Assembly (NCBI RefSeq): GCF_001940225.2
Contig: NZ_CP135164.1
Location: 2,046,001 to 2,110,000, forward strand
Source: Roseburia sp. 499
GTDB taxonomy: Bacteria > Bacillota > Clostridia > Lachnospirales > Lachnospiraceae
Direction of reading: 5' to 3'
Length of the DNA stretch: 64,000 nt
Each line of letters starts with the position of its first letter. Within the stretch, counting starts at the first letter, position 1. A program made the translations under genes and the position numbers. Below the pieces are notes generated by a model. The model worked only from the letters and a program-made list of their open reading frames with translations. It was not told where the DNA came from and did not search any database. Of the stretch, positions 7,933 through 15,912 are shown piece after piece.

Positions 7933-7984
7933 AATACCGTCAATGGTCTCGATGAACAGTGCAAGCACTGCCATTGACGGTATT
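7933..7984. repeat. Nested palindrome upstream of mef(A)
   Basis: AATACCGTCAATGG (7933-7946) and its exact reverse complement (7971-7984) flank a 24-bp centre that itself contains CAGTGC-AA-GCACTG. It lies between the tnpV stop and the mef promoter. It could be the tnpV terminator, a transposon end or a cruciform; I do not recognise the element. Confidence 0.6.
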
Positions 7985-8056
7985 TCTTTATTTTGCTTAT
8001 GAGCAGACAAGGGCAGTAAGCCAAAAGCTGGCTTACCGCCCCAATCACTCATTCTG

Positions 8057-8434
8057 TTATGCGTAGATAATCTCGCTGTAAATGATTTCTCTAACTCTGG
8101 ACTGAATTTCATTCATTTTCTGTACCCACAGCATAGCATTATCTGCTTTCAGTTGCTCGGTCACATTTTCCTGCTCTGCAATTTGCTTTGTCAGCAGGAG
8201 CAAACGCTCCTGTGCCTGTCTGTCAATATCTGCAAGGTAGGAGTTTAGTGTACCCTCAATCAGCATTGTGGTATAGAGGAACTGCTTATGCTCCTTTAGA
8301 TACTGCTTGTGGCGTTGTCCCCACAAACCGATAGGCTGTGTTTCTTTTTCGGAAAGTATCAGACAAGGGATATAATAATCTCCCTGCAATTCATACCATA
8401 AACCATTACTCTCATCAAAAATGTACTTGTCCAT
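8057..8434 (-). CDS. tnpV: TnpV-like transposon-encoded protein
   Basis: The 125-residue protein resembles TnpV, a small protein of unknown role encoded on Tn4451-type mobilizable transposons. Recognisable parts are DYYIPCL, the block PIGLWGQRHKQYLKEH (about 34-50), LNSYLADIDRQAQER (about 62-76), and the ending REIIYSEIIYA. I start at 8434 because GGAGG lies 9 nt upstream; the frame remains open 20 codons further. No tnpX is adjacent, so it marks a transposon remnant. It lies between lnu(C) and mef(A) on the same strand. Confidence 0.8.
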   Translation of the reverse strand: MDKYIFDESNGLWYELQGDYYIPCLILSEKETQPIGLWGQRHKQYLKEHKQFLYTTMLIEGTLNSYLADIDRQAQERLLLLTKQIAEQENVTEQLKADNAMLWVQKMNEIQSRVREIIYSEIIYA

Positions 8435-8648
8435 ATAATAAATCCTCCAGTATAATATATTCGCACATACGTCACAGTTCTCCGATTGCCACATTCTGTT
8501 ATATCTTGTTATCAGATTTTCTTTCCCTTGTGTTTGCCCTTATCAGCTTCCAAGGGAAGAATAAGCATAAGTGAAATCGTATAATAAGTTAAGGTGAGCA
8601 TTTTGCGATAAACTCTTTATTTTCAAGGCTTTTGGAGGATTTTATTAA

Positions 8649-8688
8649 AACCCTGTGAGGGTTAATAACCACTTATAAAATTGTGGTT
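8649..8688 (-). terminator. Tandem hairpins after lnu(C)
   Basis: Two stems, AACCCT/AGGGTT (8649-8663) and AACCAC/GTGGTT (8667-8688), lie about 45 bp beyond the lnu(C) stop. On the minus strand the second stem met is followed by TTTTA. They are suited to stop lnu(C) transcription before tnpV. Confidence 0.6.
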
Positions 8689-8734
8689 TTCAAATTCAAA
8701 TTTTTCTAACAGTTTGCTAAATTGGAATTTACAG

Positions 8735-9229
8735 TTATCTATACTCATTTGGAATTTCGATATGAAATGTCTCACACAACAGCTTCACATCATGTACATC
8801 ATTTTCATCAAATTCATATCCCAAATGGAACATTACTTGACTATGTGGTTCAATACAAGAAACCTCTATCTCCTCAATTTTTCCTTTGCCAGAAAAAGTT
8901 TCTACCGGAAAGTAATCCCCCTCATAAAGAATTTCACCTTCGCCCGTATATTCAAAACAATGCAAATCAACAATCCTGTTTTTCGCATCTTTCCATACAG
9001 TATGGTTCAATGTTGTATATTCCATCTTAATCTCATAAAAGTCATTAGCTTTCATTATCTCTATAAAGTTCTGATAATCTTTCTTTTCTACAAAAATATC
9101 AATATCGTTATGGACTCTTGACTGATGTCCAAGCAACGCATCTACCCCCCAGCCACCATCAAGAAAGACTTTAATCTCGGCATCTATCGCGAGTTGAAGA
9201 ATCTGTTTTACATCTGTAATATTGACCAT
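8735..9229 (-). CDS. lnu(C): Lnu(C)-type lincosamide nucleotidyltransferase
   Basis: The 164-residue protein follows the Lnu(C) sequence closely as I recall it, from MVNITDVKQILQLAIDAEI to HIEIPNEYR, including the exact family length. It transfers a nucleotide to lincomycin or clindamycin and inactivates them. The nucleotidyltransferase core shows DGGWGVDALLG (24-34) and the metal-binding pair Asp42 and Asp44 in NDIDIFV. The start has GGAG 8 nt upstream. Lnu(C) was first seen on the small mobilizable transposon MTnSag1; no MTnSag1 transposase is visible here. Some substitutions relative to the classical allele are likely, so it may be a variant. Confidence 0.92.
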   Translation of the reverse strand: MVNITDVKQILQLAIDAEIKVFLDGGWGVDALLGHQSRVHNDIDIFVEKKDYQNFIEIMKANDFYEIKMEYTTLNHTVWKDAKNRIVDLHCFEYTGEGEILYEGDYFPVETFSGKGKIEEIEVSCIEPHSQVMFHLGYEFDENDVHDVKLLCETFHIEIPNEYR

Positions 9230-9265
9230 CTTATCATCTCCACAAATTCAAGTTTTTCTAATTCT

Positions 9266-9274
9266 ATTATATCA
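9266..9274 (-). promoter_or_regulatory. Extended -10 promoter of lnu(C)
   Basis: TG-A-TATAAT reads on the minus strand about 37 bp before the start codon. The -35 region is poor (GTGAAA), as is common for extended -10 promoters. Confidence 0.55.
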
Positions 9275-9295
9275 TACGAAATTTAATTTTTCACT

Positions 9296-9925
9296 CTATA
9301 TGTTCATGATTGGCTGTCTTTTCATACCATCAAGGATTTGTTTAACAGCCGATTCATAATCAGATTTTATTTTCTGAATCTCACTATATTCCAATGAAAT
9401 GCTATACTTTGCATCTTCTGGCACATCAAAGTGTTCACTACTTTCAATCTTACCATCCGGGAAACTAAGTGTACCTATCGTAAGGCTTTTAAGTTCAAAA
9501 GTACGCTCTTCGTATTCACAAGCCAGCATATAAACTGTGCATCTAATAATCTTCTCTACTAATTCATCAGGAAAATATTGCAGAAAGGCAGCAATCAACA
9601 AATTCCCTTCAAAAACAATTCCATGACATTCTACATTACAGTCATTTAACTTTTTAGTCTTTGTCTGAAGACGCAATTTGATTATAAATGGAAGATTAAA
9701 TTCCTCCCTATACTTATCAATCATTTTACTAACCTTCTTACGGAAGGCTTCCTTTGCCCTCTTCTGCTTATCATATTCCGTGGTACCAAGACCCATTATA
9801 TGCTTAATAATCTCCTTATCATCACAGTTCTTTGGTGCCACTATTTCCAAGAGACCATTCTCATTCTGTGATGAACTCACTTCTTGACAATCTTCTTTTG
9901 TTACACGAAAGAATAAGTTATCCAT
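9296..9925 (-). CDS. Hypothetical protein, possibly a degenerate YgjP-like fold
   Basis: The 209-residue soluble protein matches no family I can name with confidence. The middle section (about 60-140), with FNLPFIIKLRLQTKT, a GNLLIAAFLQYFPDELVEKII block and a following helix, runs in the same order as SprT/YgjP-type metallopeptidases. The HEXXH motif expected in that last helix is absent, so any such protein would be inactive; this comparison is weak. The ribosome site is also weak (GGGG). It stands between the small gene at 9973 and lnu(C), separated from lnu(C) by its own spacer and promoter. Confidence 0.5.
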   Translation of the reverse strand: MDNLFFRVTKEDCQEVSSSQNENGLLEIVAPKNCDDKEIIKHIMGLGTTEYDKQKRAKEAFRKKVSKMIDKYREEFNLPFIIKLRLQTKTKKLNDCNVECHGIVFEGNLLIAAFLQYFPDELVEKIIRCTVYMLACEYEERTFELKSLTIGTLSFPDGKIESSEHFDVPEDAKYSISLEYSEIQKIKSDYESAVKQILDGMKRQPIMNI

Positions 9926-9972
9926 AAAAACAACCCCATTTCTACCTAATAAATTATATTATACCATATTCA

Positions 9973-10176
9973 TCATTTCCCGGATACAAGATATTCATGA
10001 TATGCCTCTTCAAATTCGGCTGCAGTCATATTGTCTAACGCTTGTTGACACTCATATAACACTTCCGCTTTTTTATGAACACCACATCCAGATTCTCGTA
10101 AAGCTACTGTAACAACACCCATCACGATTCGATTGAAACTTCCGGTATCAAAAATTGCATTAATATCTTTTCCCAT
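9973..10176 (-). CDS. Small hypothetical protein downstream of the split gene
   Basis: I start at 10176 (MGKDINAIFD, 66 residues), where GGAG lies 6 nt upstream. The protein is acidic and helical, with two cysteines (in GCGVH and YECQ) and no signal or membrane segment. The start lies 10 bp after the stop of the gene split by the IS3 element, so the two were originally an operon. The frame is usually read from 10206, but that start has no ribosome site. Function unknown. Confidence 0.6.
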   Translation of the reverse strand: MGKDINAIFDTGSFNRIVMGVVTVALRESGCGVHKKAEVLYECQQALDNMTAAEFEEAYHEYLVSGK

Positions 10177-10390
10177 ACTTTTCTCCTTAAATAAAAATCC
10201 TATCATCTAAAATATTCATTACAAAGTTTTTCTCTTCAATCGACCATGATTCATAGGTTTCTTCAATTATCTGACTTTCTTCCCATCTAATTTCATGAAC
10301 CAACCTAGTGTTAGCATCTAATTAGTACAAAATAAAATGAGATATTCCCTTAAATGTATTATATAATCAATACAAGAGGAGGAACTCATT

Positions 10391-10690
10391 ATGTCACGTA
10401 AAAAGCCACAACACACCAAGCAGTTCAAGTTGGATGCTATCAACTATCGCAAGGAACATCCCGACTTAACTCAAACAGAAGTAGCCAAGAATCTCGGTAT
10501 AGGAGTCAGTACCCTGGCTCGCTGGGAAGCCCAATTCAGAGACTGTGATGGTGACATCCCAGTAAGAGGATCAGGTAACTATGAATCAGACGAAGCAAAG
10601 GAAATTGCTCGTCTTAAACGTGAGCTCCGTGATGCTCAGGATGCGCTTGATGTATTAAAAAAAGCCATCAGCATTCTGGGGAAAGATTAA
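10391..10690 (+). CDS. IS3-family transposase OrfA
   Basis: The 99-residue protein carries an N-terminal helix-turn-helix (about 25-50, TQTEVAKNLGIGVSTLARWE) that binds the inverted repeats and a C-terminal leucine-rich coiled coil (about 70-95, IARLKRELRDAQDALDVL). GAGGAGG precedes the ATG. Near its 3' end the A7 run at 10,657-10,663 allows a -1 shift into the orfB frame to make the OrfAB transposase. Confidence 0.92.
   Translation: MSRKKPQHTKQFKLDAINYRKEHPDLTQTEVAKNLGIGVSTLARWEAQFRDCDGDIPVRGSGNYESDEAKEIARLKRELRDAQDALDVLKKAISILGKD
10657..10663 (+). other. Probable -1 frameshift site of the IS3 element
   Basis: Seven A residues read A-AAA-AAA in the orfA frame and are followed by GCC. The orfB frame is -1 relative to orfA and is open from 10,651 through the whole of orfB. 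This matches programmed frameshifting known in the IS3 family. Confidence 0.7.
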
Positions 10691-10767
10691 CGGAAGCTAT
10701 CTATACAGAAGTTTCTGCAAAGGTAGAGGCGTCTAAAGTTACTGGACACCGCGTCTCTACTTCCGGA

Positions 10768-11592
10768 ATGCTGAAATTTTTAGGTGTGTCTCGCTCTGGA
10801 TATCGTTCTTTTCTTAACCGAACAGTCTCTGCTACCAGGCAGCGCAAGGAAGCTATGAAAAAGAAAATCCAGACCATCTATAATGATTCTAAACAGAATT
10901 ACGGCGCCCCTAAAATAACCCGGGAACTTCGTAAATCCGGCGAAACCATTGCTGAACGCACTGTTGGTAAATACATGCGTGAAATGGGCATTAAAGCTCA
11001 GTGGATTAAGCCTTGGACTACTACAACCAGAGATTCTGATTTTAGCAATGAGCTTCTCAACATCCTTGATGAGCAATTCAACCCTGAACGTCCTAACGCT
11101 GTCTGGTGCACCGATATCACATATATTTGGACTCAAGACGGCTTTGTTTACCTCAATTGCGTTATGGACTTATTTGCCAGGAAAATCATTGCCTGGACTC
11201 TCGCGGACACCATGGAAGTGTCTACTGTTATTGAAACCATTAATAAAGCTAAGGCTCGTCGTAATACCGATTTACCTTTGATAATACATTCAGATCGTGG
11301 CAGCCAGTATGTTTCAAATGCCTGGCGTGAAGCCACTGAATCAATGCAGCGAAGCTATTCTCATAGCGGTTATCCTTACGATAATGCTTGTATTGAATCC
11401 TTCCATTCCTTGATTAAAAGAGAATGGCTAAACAGGTTCAACATCAGAAACTATAGCCATGCATACAGGCTTGTCTTTGAATACATTGAAACCTTCTATA
11501 ACACCGTCCGGATTCATAGTCATTGTGACTATATGTCCCCTGACGAATTCGAAAAACTGTATGAAAGGGTGAATGTTCTGCCGGCTGCTTAG
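10768..11592 (+). CDS. IS3-family transposase OrfB (DDE integrase domain)
   Basis: The 274-residue OrfB has an HTH_21-like N-terminus (about 20-70) and an rve integrase core with catalytic Asp116 (CTDITYIW), Asp176 (HSDRGSQY) and Glu210 (NACIESFHS). It is normally produced as the OrfAB fusion by frameshifting at 10,657; the frame is open back to 10,651, so the ATG at 10,768 may not be used. Spacing of the triad and length are normal, and no stop or deletion is present. Confidence 0.93.
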   Translation: MLKFLGVSRSGYRSFLNRTVSATRQRKEAMKKKIQTIYNDSKQNYGAPKITRELRKSGETIAERTVGKYMREMGIKAQWIKPWTTTTRDSDFSNELLNILDEQFNPERPNAVWCTDITYIWTQDGFVYLNCVMDLFARKIIAWTLADTMEVSTVIETINKAKARRNTDLPLIIHSDRGSQYVSNAWREATESMQRSYSHSGYPYDNACIESFHSLIKREWLNRFNIRNYSHAYRLVFEYIETFYNTVRIHSHCDYMSPDEFEKLYERVNVLPAA

Positions 11593-11864
11593 CTGGCGGA
11601 ACCTCTCATTTTAATTTGTACTAAATCTTGACATAAGACCAACCCTTTATGCATATAATAATAGCTACCATATCTTTTTCCGAAGAGTGTGATGTCATTC
11701 TCGGATTCCAGTTGTTTCAAATATTCATTTACGAAATCATCGTACTTTTCCTTTCCTATATTATCTGCAATTATCTTCATTTCCTTAGCCATCTTAACAC
11801 TCCCCCTTCTGTGCTAATAATTTTTTATCATTCTAACACCTAAAATATATTATGTAAACCAAAA

Positions 11865-11895
11865 TAAGCCGACTGGATCCACTCCTGCCGGCTTA
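11865..11895 (-). terminator. Terminator of the rlmA-like gene
   Basis: TAAGCCG and CGGCTTA pair, with further internal pairs, 45 bp after the methyltransferase stop. On the minus strand it is followed by TTTTGGTTT. Confidence 0.65.
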
Positions 11896-11940
11896 TAAAA
11901 CTTGTCACTATTTAATTAATAAAACTGAAAGTTTCAAGCG

Positions 11941-12771
11941 TTATAGACTTCCCACAAATATCTCTGCATCAATCGTCAAAGTTTTTAGCTTTTTGAAATC
12001 AATCTCAGTTTTATCTACATGGAAGAGCAGTGGGGTCATGTCTGCAAAAATTTTAATATCCTCTAACGGCATTTCATATGATTCTGAAACTCTTTTTTGG
12101 TAAATAACAGAATACTGCTTCTTGAATAAGTTAATCACATTCTCATTGGAATACTCTTGATTTTTCAAATGTTCTTTTGCAATGTTTCTGAACTCCATCA
12201 GATGTTTATTCCCAGGAATAACCTTTACAATATAGCCGCTATCCGTCAGAACTCTATTGAACTCCAAATAATTAGCTGGTGTAAATATGTCCAGTATACA
12301 GTCTACTGAGTGGTCTCTAATTGGCATATTTTCCAAATCACCCACAAACCACTTTATAGACTTACTACCGTCTCTTTTTGAAGCAAGGGAAATGGCATCT
12401 TTTGAAATATCAAAAGCAACTATATCTGCTTGAAATAGTTCTTTGATTTTTCTAGAATAATATCCTTCACCACATCCGACATCAAGAATAGTTGTTATGT
12501 TTTCAAGCTTGCTCAATATATGTGTTATCTCCGTAAGAATATGTGAATAGTATCCCTTTTCTAAAATATCCATTCTGCTTTCAAAAGAAGTTCTGCTATA
12601 ATGCTTAGATTGCTTTTGATTTAATGCAAAATTCACATATCCTAATTTAGAAATATCGAAACAATGCTTATTACTACACAGCAAACTATTGCCTACCATC
12701 TTTAACTTTCGTTTACATATTGGACAACGAAAAAGCTTTTCGCTGTCATTAAATCTAATAATTTTATTCAT
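11941..12771 (-). CDS. RlmA-type 23S rRNA (guanine) methyltransferase, leader-controlled
   Basis: I start at 12771 (MNKIIRFND, 276 residues), where GGAGG lies 5 nt upstream; the longer frame crosses the attenuator. The N-terminus has the zinc site of the RlmA/RrmA family (Cys16, Cys19, Cys32, Cys37). A class I methyltransferase follows, with the SAM motif ILDVGCGEGYY (about 94-104). Family members methylate N1 of G745 (RlmA-I) or G748 (RlmA-II, TlrB) in the peptide exit tunnel, and the G748 enzymes contribute to resistance to tylosin-type macrolides. The preceding RLR leader and RBS-sequestering stems argue that this copy is an inducible resistance gene and not a housekeeping enzyme. The exact nucleotide modified cannot be told from sequence here. 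Confidence 0.85.
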   Translation of the reverse strand: MNKIIRFNDSEKLFRCPICKRKLKMVGNSLLCSNKHCFDISKLGYVNFALNQKQSKHYSRTSFESRMDILEKGYYSHILTEITHILSKLENITTILDVGCGEGYYSRKIKELFQADIVAFDISKDAISLASKRDGSKSIKWFVGDLENMPIRDHSVDCILDIFTPANYLEFNRVLTDSGYIVKVIPGNKHLMEFRNIAKEHLKNQEYSNENVINLFKKQYSVIYQKRVSESYEMPLEDIKIFADMTPLLFHVDKTEIDFKKLKTLTIDAEIFVGSL

Positions 12772-12772
12772 G

Positions 12773-12846
12773 ACATCCTCCATTATTACATTCTTGCCCG
12801 AAAGCGAGTTATGTAATACGGATGTACCGCAACACAACTCGCGGTA
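12773..12846 (-). promoter_or_regulatory. Translational attenuator of the rlmA-like gene
   Basis: Three stems compete on the minus-strand RNA. Stem 1 pairs TACCGC (12,846-12,841) with GCGGTA (12,830-12,825). Stem 2 pairs ACATCC and TATTACAT (12,825-12,811) with ATGTAATA and GGATGT (12,791-12,773), taking in part of the GGAGG site. The alternative stem pairs GCGAGTTGTG (12,842-12,833) with CATAACTCGC (12,813-12,804) and disrupts both. A ribosome stalled on the leader would mask TACCGC and favour the alternative stem, freeing the ribosome site. This follows the erm(C) logic; function is inferred from base pairing. Confidence 0.75.
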
Positions 12847-12873
12847 TTATCTTAATCTCATATATGCTGTCAT
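12847..12873 (-). CDS. Leader peptide MTAYMRLR of the rlmA-like gene
   Basis: An eight-codon frame reads MTAYMRLR and stop behind AGGAGGTGATAAG, a near-perfect ribosome site. It differs from the mef(A) leader at one residue (Tyr for Ser) and has the RLR motif at which macrolide-bound ribosomes stall. The attenuator begins immediately after the stop codon. Confidence 0.85.
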   Translation of the reverse strand: MTAYMRLR

Positions 12874-12965
12874 CTTATCACCTCCTCAAATTCAAATTTT
12901 AGCGAGCATATACTTTCGCTCATATAATAAAATATAATATCATAATAACTGTTATGTTTCTACCA

Positions 12966-13003
12966 CAAAAAAATGACACCCAAGCATTTCTGCCTGAGTG
13001 CCA
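12966..13003 (-). terminator. Terminator of the serine recombinase gene
   Basis: On the minus strand a 13-bp stem (TGGCACTCAGGCA with TGCTTGGGTGTCA, three G-T pairs, loop GAAA) is followed by seven T, starting 13 bp after the recombinase stop. Confidence 0.8.
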
Positions 13004-13016
13004 TCAAATCCTATTT

Positions 13017-14591
13017 CTATACTCTTACTTCAAATCCGTTCTTGAATATGAATCTTATATCATCCTTGGTCTTAACAATCACTTCCTGCACAAGGCTACT
13101 CCAAATCCCGGCATCAAAATCTTCCATTAAGCCATCCTGCTTCTCCAAAGTTCGAATGAAGCCTTTAAATAATTCTCTCTTCGCCTTCTTGCTTTCTATC
13201 TGCTCTGCGATGTCATCATACTTAGCTTTTGCCTTTTCATACCTTGCCGTAAGTTCGGCATAGCGTTTTTCATACTCATCCTGGTCTAATGCTACCCGGC
13301 TGTTCTCTGCAATGGCAATCTGCATCTGCTCCGAGATGATATTAAGTTCTGTGATGCTATCCTGTAAATCCCTGTCAAGGGAATCCGTTTCACAGACCAT
13401 TTCCATCATAACTTTGGTATTGGCAAGAATCTCTTCCCTTTCAGAAAATAACTCGTTGGCCGCCTTGATGAACAATTTCTTTAACTCATCCTCGTTGATG
13501 TGTGGTGTTTTACACTTGCAACCATCGGCATATTTGTTATTGCATCTGTAGATGACCTTTCTGTACTTATCATTGGAATGCCAAACCTTGGCACCGTACC
13601 AAGAACCACATTCTCCACACCTTATTATGGAAGAAAACAATCCCACACCACTATATTTCTGCATACCCTTTCGCCTTAAAATTTCTGCCTGAACTTGGTC
13701 GAACTGGTCGGCTGTCACAATGCCTTCATGGTGTCCTTCCACATAGTACTGTGGTACTTCGCCATTGTTAACTACCAGCTTATGAGTTAAGAAGTCCTTT
13801 GTAAATGTCTTCTGCAGAAGGGCATCCCCTTTGTACTTTTCATTCTGAAGGATACTCATCACCGAACTTGGATGCCATTTATCTTTCCCGGCAGGGGTCT
13901 TCACTCCCATTTCGGTAAGTTCACAGGCAATCTTATATGTGGAATACCCCTCAAGATAGCGCTTGTAAATATATCTGACGGTTACTGCCTGTTCTTCGTT
14001 GATGATAAATTCGCCATCGGGTCCTCTGTCATACCCAAGGAAATGTTTAAATCCAATGCTTGCCCTTCCGTCTGCGAACATTTTTCTTTTTCCCCATGTG
14101 GTATTCTCTGAAATAGATCTGGATTCCTCCTGTGCAAGGGAACTCATTATCGTAATAAGAAGCTCCCCTTTTGCATCAAGGGTCCAAATATTCTCTTTCT
14201 CGAAATAAATCTCCACACCTTTTTCCTTCAGTTCCCTGACTGTTGTTAGGGAATCAACGGTATTTCTCGCAAATCGGCTGACCGACTTTGTAATGATAAG
14301 GTCTATCTTTCCGGCAAGGGCATCCTCAATCATCTGATTAAAGCCTTCTCTTCTTTTGGTGTTTGTAGCTGTAATACCCTCATCAGAATACATCCCGACA
14401 AAAATCCAATCATCACGGGAAGTAATGTAATTAGTATAATAATCCATCTGAGCCTCATAGCTGGTAGCCTGTTCTTCATGCTCCGTTGAAACTCGGGCAT
14501 AGCCAGCAACTCTACGCTTGGTCTTCTCTGCTATTGGCTTTGCTGTATATCTGTTGACCGATGCCGGGATTCTCGTTATCGTCTTTGCCAT
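13017..14591 (-). CDS. Large serine recombinase
   Basis: The 524-residue protein has the resolvase catalytic domain with GYARVST (Arg33, Ser35), the SRFARN helix motif, a recombinase domain (about 190-290), a zinc ribbon (CGECG ... CNNKYADGCKC, about 325-365) and a coiled coil (about 400-470). It looks intact. Its start overlaps the end of the next recombinase gene by 16 bp and has AAGGAGG. Overlapping sets of two or three such recombinases are typical of certain Clostridia integrative elements, where partners act together. Its partner at 14,576 has lost its catalytic serine, so this pair is probably no longer functional. Confidence 0.92.
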   Translation of the reverse strand: MAKTITRIPASVNRYTAKPIAEKTKRRVAGYARVSTEHEEQATSYEAQMDYYTNYITSRDDWIFVGMYSDEGITATNTKRREGFNQMIEDALAGKIDLIITKSVSRFARNTVDSLTTVRELKEKGVEIYFEKENIWTLDAKGELLITIMSSLAQEESRSISENTTWGKRKMFADGRASIGFKHFLGYDRGPDGEFIINEEQAVTVRYIYKRYLEGYSTYKIACELTEMGVKTPAGKDKWHPSSVMSILQNEKYKGDALLQKTFTKDFLTHKLVVNNGEVPQYYVEGHHEGIVTADQFDQVQAEILRRKGMQKYSGVGLFSSIIRCGECGSWYGAKVWHSNDKYRKVIYRCNNKYADGCKCKTPHINEDELKKLFIKAANELFSEREEILANTKVMMEMVCETDSLDRDLQDSITELNIISEQMQIAIAENSRVALDQDEYEKRYAELTARYEKAKAKYDDIAEQIESKKAKRELFKGFIRTLEKQDGLMEDFDAGIWSSLVQEVIVKTKDDIRFIFKNGFEVRV

Positions 14592-15912
14592 ACCTTTTTG
14601 CCTCCTTCCTTCATATAAAATTCGATTCTGTCATTGTAAGATATGGTTTTCTCGATATGTAAGTAAATCTCCATATCCAAGTTTTCTTCCGTGCCGAGGA
14701 TGGATTGGGCTGCACCATACAGTTCTCCATCCGACATAAGTTCATGCTCACATCCGGCTTTATCAGTTTTCTTTACACTACACATCCAACAGGTTCTTCT
14801 TTTATTGCCACCCATTCGCACAATACTCGAACCACAGTATCCACAGAAGATTTTTCTTGAAAATGGCGTTTTGTTAAATCCATCTCCCGAATATTTCCTA
14901 ATGTGACTCTTTACTGTGCCGTCCTTCATAAGGAAATCAATGTGTCCGTCAAATAATGTAATTCGCTCCACATTCTCCCTGCACCCGGCTATCTGCTCCA
15001 TTATGCCTTTTAACTCCAACTCTCTGATGGGAAGTAAATCACACTCCTTGGTCTTTCTTTTGTTACATTCAATATAAGCCTTGTCTGCAGGTTGCCTATG
15101 ATAAAGAACATGGTTACAGGCATACCCACACTTACCGCATTTCACAAGTCCTGCAAAGAAAGTCTTTTCATATCCGTGGTTGTCTGCTGCCTTTGCCCTT
15201 CTATTTAGCCTTTCCTGAACCTTCGCATAATCTTCTCTGCTAACAAGCGGTTCGTGGGCATTCGATACAAGTATCTGCTCCATTTCACCTTCGTTCAGCT
15301 TTGGCTTATGGATTTCCGGGGAGAAATATCTTTGAAGAAGCAAATCTCCCACATAGGTTTCTGTAGAAAGAATCCTGCGAAGTGTTGTCCTTCCCATCAA
15401 ATCTCCACGCTTACCCCTTACACCTTTTTCCTTTAGGTCAAGGGTTAGCCCTTTAATGGAAGCCCCGGCAAGATACTGTTCATAAATATACTTGACCCAT
15501 TTACCTTCCTCTTCGTTGATGGTAAGGCTCTTTGTTTCAGGATTCCAATCATATCCAAAGCAAAGGATACCCGTGTTTGGTTCTCCTCTTTCAAATCTCT
15601 TTTGAACTGACCATTTCTCATTTGCAGAAATGCTCTCTGCCTCTGCCTGCGCAAAAGAAGCAAGAAGTGTAAGGAGCAACTCTCCCTCGCCCGACATGGA
15701 ATGGATGCCTTCCCGCTCAAAGAAAACATCAATTCCTAAATCTTTTAGATGCCTTGTGGCATTAAGAGTATCAACCGTATCTCTTGCGAATCGGCTGATG
15801 GACTTTACCAGTACAAGGTCAATCTTCCCGGCATCGCAGTCTTTCATCAATCGATTGAACTCATCCCTTTTCTTTGTGGATGTTCCTGTGATACCTTCGT
15901 CAGCATCACACG
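14576..15912 (-). pseudogene. Large serine recombinase lacking its catalytic N-terminus
   Basis: The readable frame gives 450 codons, of which recombinase similarity begins at ADEGITGTSTKKRDEFN. The first 60-70 residues, including the Arg and Ser of the active site, are missing. The remainder is complete: SRFARD helix, recombinase domain, and two zinc ribbons (KCGKCG near 270 and FCGYCG near 370). Upstream of the break the sequence is a phage Dit gene in another frame, so a deletion or insertion joined them near 15,906-15,912. It overlaps the intact recombinase downstream, so originally the two were a coupled pair. Confidence 0.85.

Larger units (their letters stand above)
10320..11624 (+). 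mobile_element. IS3-family insertion sequence, 1.3 kb
   Basis: The element has imperfect terminal inverted repeats: TTAGTACAAAATAAAATGAG at the left (from 10,322) against TTAGTACAAATTAAAATGAG at the right, with further matches in TTCC. ATCT flanks both ends (10,316-10,319 and 11,625-11,628) as a 4-bp target duplication. It carries overlapping orfA and orfB in the arrangement of the IS3 family. Intact genes, recognisable ends and a duplication suggest a recent insertion. Confidence 0.9.
10187..11792 (-). pseudogene. Small gene split by an IS3-family insertion
   Basis: The 5' part (11,792 to 11,625) encodes 56 residues from MAKEMKIIADNI to LVLCQD, behind a GGGGGAG ribosome site. The frame continues on the other side of the insertion (10,315 to 10,187) with 42 residues from ANTRLVHEIR to LDDRIFI, then stop. 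Removing the element and one copy of the 4-bp duplication (ATCT on the plus strand) restores a continuous 98-residue protein. The product is acidic and soluble and I do not recognise it. It would have been co-transcribed with the 66-residue gene 10 bp downstream. Confidence 0.85.

Noticed and set aside
7891..8112. A minus-strand frame downstream of tnpV spanning the nested palindrome
   Set aside because: Part of it is tnpV read in another frame and part is the palindrome; no start site is visible.
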